Assembly (NCBI GenBank): GCA_026874595.1
Contig: CM049315.1
Coordinates: 3,594,664 to 3,658,663, forward strand
DNA: 64,000 bases
Reading direction: 5' to 3'
Source: Sipunculus nudus
Taxonomy: Eukaryota; Annelida; Sipuncula; Golfingiida; Sipunculidae
Positions 38,870 to 51,400 of this stretch are shown piece after piece. Within the stretch, counting starts at the first letter, position 1. Every line of letters begins with the position of its first letter. Below the pieces are notes generated by a model. That model searched no databases, was not told the DNA's origin, and was given only the letters and a program-made list of their open reading frames with translations. The translations under genes were made by a program, and so were the position numbers.

Positions 38870-39700
38870 TATTTATTTATTTATTATAATATTGTGAAGG
38901 GTGGCCTGTACCAGAATAAGAATTCTGTTATAAGCAGGGCCCTCAAGATATACAAGATATTATAAACAATGGAACATGATAATAAAAATACATAAAAGTA
39001 CATGTACAATGCGAAATATAAAAGACATAATGAGACTGTAAAATCATTACAAAGGAATGATAATATCATAAAATTAATAAAAGTGACGGTTTAACAGCGG
39101 TAAGAGCAACGATTACATCTAGAACAATTTCGTGCTGTGATAAGATTATGACATCATTGTAAAATCGGAGAAGTACGAACGTGATAATTTTTTAAAATGC
39201 TGCAAATTAGAAGCAAACTTAATGTGTCGAGGAAGGGAGTTCCATAGAGTACTGCCTGCATAAAAAGAGGTAGCCTTGAAGGCTTCAATACGCGGTTTCG
39301 GAAGGATACAGTTTTTGTTTTCGGTTAACCGCGTCGAATAATTATGAATGCCCTTAGCCATATGAAAATTCTTACATAAATATGAAGGGGCTAAATCATT
39401 TATGCATTTATAGGTTAAAATAGATAGGAGGTACAAATATCGCTGTTCAATTGTCATTAAGCCTATTTCTTTAACTAAATCTAAACTTCTTTGAGTTGGG
39501 TCGTAATTTTTTGTTATTATCCTAGCCGCACGACACTTCATTCGTTGGATTGCGGCACGGAATGTGCTGGGACAGCTGCCCCATACTGATAGGCTATAAT
39601 CTATTGAGGGTTGAACAAAGGCGTGATTTATAGTGACTAAAAACTTCTGTGGTAGAAATTTGCTGAGCCGATGTAAAAGTCCAATTTTGCAACATAGCTA
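38870..39700 (-). pseudogene. LINE (CR1/Jockey-like) reverse-transcriptase C-terminal remnant
   Basis: Minus-strand reading from about 39696 to 39146 gives LLHRLSKFLPQKFLVTINHA, PSIDYSLSVWGSCPSTFRAA, MKCRAARIITKNYDPT, IEQRYLYLLSILTYKCIN and LWNSLPRHIKFASNLQHFKK. This is the well-known C-terminal block of CR1/Jockey-type RT proteins (Y.xxVWG, RAARIIT, LWNSLP). A stop precedes the open part, so the copy is 5'-truncated. Downstream on the minus strand the fragment ends in an ATAAATAA-rich tail near 38870-38885. Confidence 0.9.
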
Positions 39701-40264
39701 ATGCATATTTAATATTTAATGCACAGCTCTGTTAAGACATTAAAATAGTGCAGTGTCATATTAGAGACATATTAACGTGCCATGGATGCAGTCGAAAATC
39801 GTCATTGCTAGTTTAATTCAGGTCACGTGTCTTGATGCATGATGTCCATTTAACAAATGAATGTATAAAAATTTTACTTATTTTGTCAGTAATATATTTC
39901 ATTGCGTCACAATGGCACTGACGTAAACAACTGGCAGAAATAAAGAGCAGGCCTCTACGGTCTCTATGCATCCACATGTAAATGAAACTGGTTTCCCACC
40001 GTCATGTTATCCACAAAGCTGTTAGATTATATCAGCGATTTCCACAATTCATTGGAAACTTAAACAGGAAGGAATTTCCCTCACATTGAAACTGCGTTTA
40101 AAAGGTGAAAACCCTGCAAATAAACTGTGTGCAATGCGGTGAATTATTTGGGTAAAACTATATAGAAATTTCACTAAACGCCCAATTTCTTGTCATGGAA
40201 TACTTGTATGAACATGAAACAATCCTCTTGTTCTTTATCATTACTTAGAAATCTAACCTCTTTT

Positions 40265-40776
40265 TAGCTCAGATGACTGAAAGTCACCTTCCTCTCGGTT
40301 TAGTAGAATAATTTGATTCCCTTTCCTCAGGAGTGATTTGCTGTTGTGGTCTGAAATGATGCATACCCTTAGATCTTGGACTCCTTCATCTTGTACTCAA
40401 GTTTGGTGGTGCCATCTGCAGTCGTTTTCCCGTTGCGTCTATCCATACATGTACTTTGGGTTTATACATAGCTCCAGTATCTGAATAACTAATGCCTTAA
40501 AAATAGCCATGATTCTTTGGATATATTTTGACCATGGTGTGTTCCATCAGTTCCTGCAGACTCGTGGCACTACCTGATTTTTTCAAATTTTTATGCATTT
40601 TTTCTTCTATTTACGAAACCTTTAAATGAAGTGGTCATCTGTCCAAAAGCCCACTGAAACCAGTTTCTAAGGACTCGTCACAAAATCCATGATTTGTTGG
40701 CACTCGGGCAGTCATTTTTGCTCATTGTTCAACATTCCTTGAATTCAGCTGAGCGTCATGGCCCATGGGCCACTAG
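40265..40776 (+). mobile_element. Element C2: compact family C element
   Basis: The 5' end is TAGCTCAGATGACTG (40265 on) after TTTT. The 3' end has TTCAGCTGAGC (40745-40755), the perfect palindrome TGGCCCATGGGCCA (40759-40772) and CTAG (40773-40776) followed by TT. At 512 bp it is the cleanest view of the family's termini: the 5' motif, its inverted copy, the hairpin and CTAG. The interior shares phrases with C1. Confidence 0.8.
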
Positions 40777-42994
40777 TTCTATTTCTTTTATATTTAAAAA
40801 AAAAAAAAACGCTGCATTCAGAAGTTTAACATTTTGTATGAAGACATATAAGAAATATTTATGTTTTATATAATTGATAAAGCTCATTAAATCACACCAA
40901 GTCCCTGCCGTCTTTGAGGGGATTTAAAGTACCTGTTAACAAAATTTCAGATACAATATAAAAATATAATATATAATAGTGTACACATCTATATAGTCAA
41001 ATTTGTCTTATAATATACGATCCTTATTGTATGCGAATATAACATATATATCATGTATATTATTTTGTTTGTTGGCAGAAAATATGCAGGTTAATCCAAA
41101 ATGCACGAAATGGTATGTGAATATCAAAGAGTTGAACCGTTTGCACTTAATTTTTAATATTGTTATGTCAGTTTCACAAACACCTGATGCGAAATACTCA
41201 TGTAAGATAAGCTCACACTGTTTTACTCAAATGTACAAATATGTCTTGTACCCCCCCCCCCCCCCTCCCCCTCTCAGGCACAAAAGGTCGGTACGAAAGA
41301 AAGCTATCTCAAGTTGTCGCTTAAACATAGGACCCTTCCCTTCTGGTCGTTCCACCGTAAGAGGTTATTAAAGTTAGACTGAAATGCTGAATACATACAG
41401 ATGGACTAAGTAAATATGTATGTGCTGAGTGGAATTGGTGTTTGGTCACTATCTGGTCACGTGTAATCAAAAGAGGACAAGATGGTGCGATAAAAAAATT
41501 TGGGGGCAGTGAAGGAATACGATGAACAGAAATAGCCAATTATGTTAAGAACGAGTATAACAGAGCAAATAAGGGTATGACAGGTTAGAAGGCACCTTGT
41601 TTGGTGACTTGTATATACTGCAGTCTGATGAGTGCTTATGCAAGGGATTTTATGTCATTATGGCTTAAGTAATATAATACTCATTGTGTCATGCATTATA
41701 CTGTATTTTAAATCTTCTTGAATTATCCTTAGAAGCCCATTAACTCATTATATATGACATTTTGTATTCATATAAAGAGGCGCTTTTAAAAAATGTAAAT
41801 CCTTTTATTCGAATGAACAAGTGACTTGAGGATTTTATCTCCGTAATGTCAAATATACATAGGGAGTTACTCATTAAAAAAAATTAAGATGTTTTCTTAT
41901 AAAGAAAACAACAGGTTTAAGAAGTTTTACATGTTTTATAAAAAATAGAACACCAAGTAAAGAGATGTCAGTATTATACAATTTGTATTGTTTTAGAGTT
42001 TACATATTTCATTAGGCGAATTTAAGTCTTTATAACTCAAATTAAATAAGTAAAGGAATTCGAGTCATAATTCATATTATTTTTTTCTTTTCATTGAACA
42101 ATGTACACAGCATTATATTATATCCATGTAAAACTGATCTATATATATATATTGCATTTATACGGTTTAACACGCACTTTTATTTCATTACAACTACGCA
42201 TACCCTTATTGATGTGTTGTACAAATAATACACTTTGCTAGTCATCCGTCAGATATTAAGTGCAATATATACATGGCGACTTTAATGAGCTGAGGCGGAC
42301 ATTGTCTTATGCAGAAGGAAGTATATATTTATGGTAAAAACTGAGAGTGGAGAGTACTTTGTCATAACTGCCTTACTGTTTCAGTAAGTGTTGTTATTTG
42401 TTAACAAGTTTACATGAGGAGTTGTATAATAAAATTCATGTGAATATCATGGCTCTTATATCTTTGTGTCCAAGTGGTCTGTATGTCTGAAATTATAATT
42501 GCAGGGTTTCCGACGAATCCTATAGATCCTTCATATTTCTATATTTTCCTATGAAAACATTGTCCTGTATTATTTTCCAACGTTTAGGCTTTAATTTTCT
42601 CAATTCTCCTATATTTTTCACTGCACAATCATATTTCCAATATAGCTGGTACTGTTGAATAATTTTTGATATATACATGTATATGAAAACATTCAACGTA
42701 GCATTTAATTGTCGCAGTCAGTCAAGTACAGCTATATAAACCATTAAACAGACATTTAGGTGCTGCTTCAAGAACTTAAAGTCATTGTAAGTAACCGAGT
42801 ATAACACGATTGTGCAGGGAAAACTCATATTTTCCCTTAATTTCTTGCAAAAACTTCCCATTTACTCCTACATTTATCTTCAAGTGCTGCTATAAAATTC
42901 CTAAATTTCTTCAGGAGCCGTGTAATTGAACCTCCATTTATTTAGTCACGTGACAATAAGTTATTTTATACGCTTGGCGTGAGCAGTACTAATA

Positions 42995-43053
<59 letters not shown>

Positions 43054-44042
43054 GCTGGAATGTAGTATTACAACGCTTTAATGAGGAATGGGCCGTCTGA
43101 GAGAAAAAATCAACGTTGGCCAAATTGATATAGGACTTAAAAACCAGTCGTGGTTTGGAAAACAGACTTTTTCTAGCAGTTTTTATGGCCCTTTCTGTTT
43201 CTACAATCTGATGAAAAAAAAATAATCACGTGAAATGTCTGCATAAGTCTAATTTAACTCTGATATGAAAGTTTGTTGCATTATTCGCGGTGGAACAGCA
43301 CTTTTTGCTACAACCTAATTCCAATATGATGCTGAATAAGTGCGCAGTACTGTTGTGACCTACAAGTTCATCAGTCCACATCGATCCAAGTTTTGCGCCA
43401 ACAGTAGAAAGAAAGGTCATCGCGCATGACCTGATTAAGCAGAGTGAGTGACAGTAATCCACCTTTATATGTCCGTTTGAGCAATCGTAAAATATCATAA
43501 TCCTTGGAATTCGTTTTGCCAGACCCGAGATAGCTTTGATAAAGCTGCTTTTAGTGCCAGAGTGCGCAAGAATTCTAGAATACAACAAATGTTAATTAGT
43601 ATGGGATTACCGGAAAACTACATTGTAGTGCTCATGTAATTAGAAAACGGATAATTGACATTACCCTGTATTCTGATATTATGTAGATCAACCCCCCGTC
43701 CGCGACTAGCATTATTGTTATCAACATCTTTTATGCCACAAGATCCTGACTTGTTTGACAGACAACCAGCCCATGGGTGATAGGCTTGGTAATATTCCTT
43801 AAAATTAAACTGATAGCAACTTTTGGACTTCAGCGTTCGGTGCGTATTACCACAGACACGAGTAGTTGTTCAAAAAATTAAATTGTCTACAAAAATATTA
43901 TCTGACAATACATGTTATAAATTTTTTATGTAAAGGGTTTCAACTTGGTTCCCTTGAATGACTTCCAACATAACTGGTAATGAGTTCCATGTACTATCCC
44001 ATCACACGCGAGTCATCCAAATTAACCAGATAAATAAAAACA
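40777..44042. other. Intergenic DNA with simple repeats
   Basis: AT-rich. It includes a C-run (41251-41265) and an (AT)n tract (about 42999-43051). A 120-codon minus-strand frame at 43226-43588 has no recognisable domain and no splice support. No gene is called. Confidence 0.5.
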
Positions 44043-47000
44043 AGGCCTACAGGCCTAATGCGAACCTGTGAATTTTGAAATACATCAGGTATAATGCTTC
44101 AATGCTGGACCATTACTTTTCATGTATATGAACAATGCAAGTACTAAACATTTTGAATGAGAAACAATTACACAAACATCACTGCTGAAATTCTGGCATG
44201 GGTGCACACAACACAAAAATGATTGTCGCTGGCACCACCAGTCTTGTATACAACGAAGCTATCAGAGATATATACATATGCCGAATTTCAGACTGATATA
44301 TCAAACCCCTCATGAGAAACAAGCAGGGACACACGGTAAAAAAATTATTGTAGGTGGCGCCACCAGTCTTGTATACGACAAAGCTATTCGATATGTATAA
44401 ATATGCCCAATTTCAGGCTTATATTTCAAATTCCTCTTTAGAAATAAGCAGGCATATACACTGTGAAAAAAGTTATTGTAGGTGGCGACTTCTGTCTTTT
44501 GAACGAGAAAGCCATCAAAGACACATGGACAGGTCAAAATACCAGGCCAATACATCAAACTTACCTTGAGTCTGATGCATTGGGCTGACCAGGCTTAGTT
44601 GAGAAAGGCAGTTGCCCCGAGTGAACTGTGACAAATTTACTTGCTCAGGCTAGTGCACTGAGTGAACTCATGACCTGCACCTGGCTAGACTGAGTGAACT
44701 TTTGACCTGTACCTGGCTGCACTGAGTGAACTCTTGACCTGTTGCATAATCTGACAGTTGGCAGTCTGCCAAAGCTAAAAATAGATTCAGGCTGAACTTT
44801 GGTGCCAAATCTGATGCAGTGGGCAGTCTGCCAACGCTATAAATAGCATGCAGCTACTGCACTGAGTGAACTCCTGACCTATACCTGGCTGCACTGAGTG
44901 AACTCTTGACCTGTTGCCTAATAAGATACAGTTGGCAGTCTGCCAAAGCTAATAATAGATCCAGACTGACCTTTGGCCTGTTGCCAAATCTAAAATAGTA
45001 GCCACACCATTGTATAAGCTCACAGATTGGGTCCACATGCAGGCCTGAGGGGCATGACACCTATGAGGTGATCACATGGTGCCCATGAGGTGTTCACATG
45101 TCACCCATGAGGTGATCATATGCCTTGTGCTTGGCTGCACTGATTGAACTCGACCTATATCTGGCTGCACTGAATGAACTCTTGATCTGTTGCCAAATCT
45201 GAAACAGTTGGCAGTTTCTCATCCTTTTTAAAGATACAGACACAATCTTGGCCTGTTGGTAAATCTGTTTACACATACTGAAAGACTTTGGCTGAAATGT
45301 TTTTTTTTCATGCTGACATATTCATAAACTTTTTATCAAAATATCTAGAATAATAAAATATGCAGTCCTTTCATTGTTAAAGGTCCAATACTTCTGCCAA
45401 AAATCATTCAAGTAAACTTGAAGAAAGGCCACCTAAGAATTATTTTTGTGCCATGTTACAGAAGTTATAATTGAAACAATAATTTTGTAGAAGAACAGTT
45501 TGTCAGTCCTTAGTTTGAAATAGACATAATAATGGCCATAAGACCAACTTAAGGTTTTCTGATATGATTGAAAGAACTATGTCCTAGGAAAATTCTTTTA
45601 GAAAATTGAACGATTCAACTTGACAGTTTCATCATAAACATTTTAAGATGAAAGAGGCTACAATTATGAGGTTTTTGCCCATAAAAACAGGTCAATATAT
45701 AGGTGGCACCACAAAATCTGCAACTTCAAATATGAGTCATGTGACCAACATTTGCACAATAATTGGTAATGCTAGCCTCTGTCATTTCTGAGATTACTAT
45801 GTCAGTATGCTTACTTGGCCAAATGATTGTTCAAATTCATGTAACTCCACCAAAATTCATCAAATGCAAACCATTTGAACAAACTTGAAAGGGGTTTGCC
45901 TCTGGGATCATTTCTGTAAAATATTGAACAATTTGGCTGGACAATTTACAAGAAGACTTTTAAAGGTTTTTCAACTTGTTCCCTATAAAATCTTAGTAAA
46001 TGCAGATAGCAAATAAGCTGAATCCCACAACATTTGATATGTGTCAGATTATCGCATAAAATCTGGGGATGGTAGCTCCTGCTATTCCTGAGAAATTATG
46101 GGTTAATGTACATATGACCAATGACCCCCGTACAAAAAAAGGTCAATGCAGGTGGCGCCACCAATACCTGATTTTCATATATGGCTCATGTGACCAACAC
46201 TGGCATAAAATTTGGTGATGAAAGCTCTGACCGTTTCTGAGATTGTCATTTTAGTATGCTTTTTTGGACAGATGACGAAGTTCAACTTCCTGTAACTCGG
46301 CCAAATTTCATCGAATTTGAACCATTCGAACAAACTTGACAGAAATGGTATAAAATATTATTTCTGTGAAATATTGAACAATTTGGCTTGACTGTTCCGG
46401 AGGAGAAGATTTTAAAATGTTTTTTTAGCTTTTCTGTATAAAATCTAAGAAAATGCAGAGTTTTTCAGATGGCTTATATTTTGTATTAAATTTCATGATG
46501 CTAGCTCCAGTCGTTTTTTAAATAGTATGGGTTATTGTACAGACGACGGATTGTAATGTACTAAGGGCCAGTCTATTACTACAATTCTCACTCTCTGTAT
46601 TTCATCATGATTATATATTATGTAAATTGCAGGTGTTTAAGTTAATTGGGACTTGGTGTATTCAAATGTCTGAGATTCATCTTTTGATTACTGTGCACAG
46701 ATAGATATGTTGGAAGGATTGTACTGGTATTCATGACTATTTTATGTAGAAAATGTTAATTTTGTTCAAAAATTAAAATTTTTATGGGGAAGGGGAGGTG
46801 TGTAATGTACTAAGGACCAGTCTATTACTACAATTCTCACTCTCTGTATTTCATCATGATCGTATAGTATGTAAGTTGCAAGTATTTAAGTTAATTGGGA
46901 CTTTGTGTATTCAAATGTCAGAGCCGAGTTGCCAGGTATTTACATAATGACTCTAATTGCTTAGCCTTGATTACATGGCAACTCTATTCAGTCTAATTGC

Positions 47001-47312
47001 ACTTTCATTCAGCTCCTGTGCACACCTTTCTTTAATTGCATCTGTTGTGACACGTCAGGGAAATCTCTGATTGGTTTACAAATGGTTTTATGAATCTTGA
47101 TTGAAGATATGTTGTGGGGGTAGAGTCAGTTACAAACTGGGGGCCAAGCCCTAAACAGGGGCTCGGCATACCCTCTCCTTTATAACTAAAATAAAGAATC
47201 TTTTACATCAACTCAGAGACTTGTAAGTTTGTCACCAATGCATCCTGGACCAGGTTATAATCTCTACAGGATGACGCACAGCGCCACACCATCGCATTAG
47301 CTCATAGGTTCG
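44043..47312 (-). mobile_element. Element B2: family B, minus strand, carrying a solo LTR
   Basis: On the plus strand the left end is the hairpin AGGCCTACAGGCCT (44043-44056) followed by TGCGAACCTGTG (44059-44070). The right end is GCTCATAGGTTCG (47300-47312), the reverse complement of the family's 5' end. The interior matches B1 and B3: GTTCACT/AGTGAAC blocks (44600-45200) and blocks with CATTTGAACAAACTTG (45840-46420). Perfect GGTGGCGCCACC at about 44353 and 46150. An LTR interrupts it at 46552-47278. Confidence 0.8.
46552..47278. mobile_element. Solo LTR inside B2, flanked by a 4-bp duplication
   Basis: The insertion starts TGTAATG (46552) and ends CTCTACA (47278), giving TG...CA ends. 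It is flanked by GGAT on both sides (46548-46551 and 47279-47282). B3, the uninterrupted paralogue, reads straight through this position. The LTR contains TATAACTAA (47181) followed by AATAAA (47190-47195), as expected of an LTR promoter or polyadenylation zone. Its first about 110 bp are repeated internally 249 bp later (TGTAATGTACTAAGG at 46552 and 46801). No internal retroelement genes remain, so it is a solo LTR. Orientation is uncertain; the TATA/AATAAA order suggests plus. Confidence 0.75.
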
Positions 47313-47386
47313 GTAAAAACGTATTGAATGAGCTAGTCTTCCGTTGTCAGACAACATTTACAGAGCCTGAGGATTGTGTATGCCAT

Positions 47387-47392
47387 TTTATT
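47387..47392 (-). promoter_or_regulatory. RIDA: Candidate polyadenylation signal of the RidA gene
   Basis: AATAAA on the minus strand, about 215 nt downstream of the RidA stop codon and upstream (in genome order) of the B2 boundary. Confidence 0.5.
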
Positions 47393-47607
47393 TTTTAAAA
47401 AAAGAATATATACCGCTAAGTATGCCCCGGCAAACTTGAACATCTTCTAAGATATTACGCCATAATGCCAAAGGCATTGCACTGATTATCTAATACATGG
47501 CTGTCTTGGATTTGTATTGGACGACCACTGCAGAAAATACAGTTTCTCCAAGGCATGCGCCATTTTGTATCATCAGCAGACGACCGGCCACTTTTGGCGG
47601 GAATGAG

Positions 47608-47667
47608 TCATTCCACGTCCTGAACTTTTCCCATGACCGCGACCGCTTCGATCTCCACCTTGGCGCC
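47608..47667 (-). CDS. RIDA: RidA final exon
   Basis: Phase-0 exon after TTTTAACAG on the minus strand. It encodes GAKVEIEAVAVMGKVQDVE and TGA (47608-47610). KVEIEAVAV is the last beta-strand signature of RidA. Confidence 0.95.
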   Translation of the reverse strand, partial: GAKVEIEAVAVMGKVQDVE

Positions 47668-48368
47668 CTGTTAAAATATAAAATAAAAATATATGTATCA
47701 ATGATTTTATTTCTTTTGAGTGCAGTTGCTGCTAGTCTCGCCGAATAAGAAGAAATCGTGTGATTTACGTAAAATTTCGAAATTACATTCCCATTGTTGA
47801 CTTCAATTGAAAAATAAATACGGGGTCGGTAATAAAAATTCCGAAGAAAGCGTCGTAAGAGAGAAATGTTAATTTGAGATTAGTTATTTTCGAATTCACT
47901 GCGGAACTGACCTTAGGCAAGTTTGACACTTCAATGCAAGAGCGAGCAGGAGGACAGGCGCCAAAATCTGTGGTAAAAAGAGTTGAAAAGAGTAATAGTC
48001 TGACCTCACCAAAGGTTTGCCGGATGACCTTATTAAAAGCGAGGCAAAAAACAGTATCATCTGACAGTAAGGTTGTTGCTTGAAGGTCACGTGGCTGTAT
48101 AAATTCTCCCTGTATAACATTTGTAAAACACCGGAAGTCTGGGCTTCTTTTGGAAAACTTAAAAATTATATTCTGCTATTAAACTTTTCTTCCTGAGATT
48201 TCATAGATTTTTGTAGTCAAACAAGGCAAAAAATGGAGCTTGTTTATAATATTTTTCTAAAAGTCCTCTTTCGAATGCAGTAAACAGTGGCGTATCCAGG
48301 ATTTGAAAATAGAGGGGGCGCAGCCCAAAAGTCGGGAAAGGGGGCTGTTTTGCGTCTTTTAGACATTT

Positions 48369-48422
<54 letters not shown>

Positions 48423-51400
48423 TATTCCACAAAGCCCTGTTTGTAGGAAGCAAGCATATTTAAACTTGTTTGAACACACTCTGTTGACTTTTAAATTATC
48501 TCCTTCTAAACATATCAAATATTGTTAGTTCGTGCATAATTATTATGTTTATCATATGTAATTTTGTAAGGTATCTCGTTCAAGTTGTTTATTATGTTAA
48601 CCGTGAGACCCTCATATATACATATATATATATCAATAAGTGGTGTTTAATTGTAACTTTTAAGTAGAAGATGGTCAGCACACATGCTAAAGAACTGAAA
48701 TGGTTTAACTATTATATGTCACTGAATCTGTCAAAGGATACTAAATCTATTTTTCATGTAGAGCTTTTGATAATGAATTCCATAATAAAGGTTTTCGTAG
48801 ATAGATTATGTTTGCAGAAATTAAGTTCGAAGTATAGCCAGTTGGAGTTAAAAAGAAATAAAGATAGTCTGAAATTAGGTAATCAAAGCAGATAAACAAG
48901 ATATATTAGAAGTGAAAAATACTCATTGACTGTTATTTGCATACCATTTTCAGGTTTATACTATTATTGAAAATGCAGCTTTCAGACATGGCCATCTAGC
49001 TCCAGGTAGAGGAGCTGGGTATTTAGAGGTGATTTTAATTACCCCAGAATCAAGAAACTCTCTTGGTGTATTCAAGGGTAAATTTTAATGCGAACCTGTG
49101 CATTAGGAAATACACCAGGTATAATGCTTCAATGCTGGACCATTACTTCTCATGTATATGAACAATGCAGGTACTAAACATTTTGAATAAGAAACAATTA
49201 CACAAACATCACTGCTGAAATTCTGGCATGGGTGCACACAACACAACTAGGGACCCATGGGTCTCAACACTCAGCTGAATTTGTCTATAAGGATATTTTG
49301 AAAGAAATTTTTCAGAATGACAGTCCTGTGACCTTAACCAGTGACCTTGTGACCAAAAAATCTTAGAACTTAATATCCTTGAACTTGACAAAGCTATTCG
49401 ATAGGTATAAATATGCCCAATTTGAGGATGATATATCAAATTCCTCTAAAGAAATAAGCAGGCACAAAAGTCACACACTGTGCAAAAGTCATTGTAGGTG
49501 GTGACACCCATCTTGTGAACGAGAAACCCGTCAAAGATGCATAGACAGGTCAAAATATCAGGCCAATACATCAAACTTACCTTAAGTCTGATGCATGGGG
49601 CTGACCACGCTTAGGTGAGAAAGGCAGATGCCCCGAGTGAACTGTGACAAATTTGCTTGCTCAGGCTACTGCACTGAGTGAACTCATGACCTGCACCTGG
49701 CTAGACTGGGTGAACTTTTGACATGTACCTGGCTGCACTGAGTGAACTCTTGACCTGTTGCCTAATCTGATACAGTTGGCAGCTCCACATGCAGCCCTGA
49801 GAGGCATGACACCCATGAGGTGATCACATGGTGCCCATGAGGTGTTCACATGTCACCCGTGAGGGGATCACATGCTTTGTGCTTGGCTGCACTGACTGAA
49901 CTCTTGACCTATATCTGGCTGCACTAAATGAATTCTTGATCTATTGCCAAATCTGAAACAGTTGGCAGTTTCTTAACCTATTTAAATATACAGACACAAT
50001 CTTAGCCTGATGGCAATCTGTTTACACATACTGAAAGACTTTGGCTAAAATGCATTTTTAAGCTGACATATTCATAAACTTTTTATCAAAATATCTAGAA
50101 TAATAAAAGATGCAGTTTTTTCATAAATAAGCTGAATCCCTCAACATTTGATATATGACAGATTATTGCATAAAATCTGGGAATGGTAGTTCCTGCTATT
50201 CTGAGAAATTATGGGTTAATGTACAGATGACCAATGACCCCCGTACAAAAAAGGTCAATGCAGGTGACCACCAATACCTGAATTTCATATATGGCTAATG
50301 TGACCAACACTGGCAGAAAATTTAGTGATGATAACTCCGGCCGTTTCTGAGATTGTCATTTTACTTCCTGTAATTCGGCAAAAATTAAATGAACTTGAAC
50401 CATTTGAACAAACTTGAGAGAGATGATATAAAAGATTATTTCTGTGAAATATTGAACAACCTGGCTTGACCGTTTCGGAGGAGAAGATTTTTAAAGTTTT
50501 TTTAACTTTTTCTCTATAAAATCTGAGAAAATGCAGATTTTTTTTCAGATGGCTAATTTTTTTCATTAAATTTCATGATGCTAGTTCCAGTCAATCCAAT
50601 AGTATGAATTAACATATACCTGTGATTGTAAACATTGCCTGGCATGAGGAATATCTAAAATCATAAATCTACATTTTTTAAAAGTTTTTAAAAAACATTC
50701 TTGTCAATATTAACCAAAGATAACCTGAAATCTAAATGTCTGGAGGCATGATGTAACGGATGCTGATAAACTGGTTCCAGGCTGGATGTATCTGCTTCAC
50801 ACAGCTAACATATATGGTAAAATGACTCAATTCAATCTTTATTATTCAGCCAAAATTCATTCTTCGGAACCATAAAAGACAATTAATTATTATAAGAATT
50901 ATTCAGGGGATTATTCTTGTAAAATAGTAAACAAATTGGCCTCAGTGGCGTCAGTCAAAAAAACGTTTTGCAGGTTTATAACTGATATGGGAAAATAAAG
51001 CAAAATGGCTAAGTTGAGTCACTGAACCAAAACCATTTGAACAAACTTGAATTATCAACATCTAAGGATAATTAATGTGTGAGATTTATGAATTTGGCCC
51101 AGTGGTTTTTGGGAAGAAGATATTTGTAGCCACTGAGCTAAAATGGGCTGCTATGGCATATGACTAAATTCAGCTTCCCATAACTCAGCCAAAAGTCACT
51201 GAACTGAGACCATTTGAACAAACTTCAGAAAGCACTACCCTAGGATCATTTCTGTGCGATATTAAATAATTTGGCCAAATGGTTTCAGAGAAGAAGTTTT
51301 TTGTAGCTGTCAGTATGATATGGGCACTGATGACCCCCGTACAAAAAAAGGCCGATGCAGGTGTCGCCACCAATACCTCAATTTCAGATATGACTCATGT

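Noticed and set aside
43226-43588. 120-codon minus-strand open frame
   Set aside because: No family recognised and no supporting exon structure nearby. Could be a decayed element fragment, but cannot be supported.
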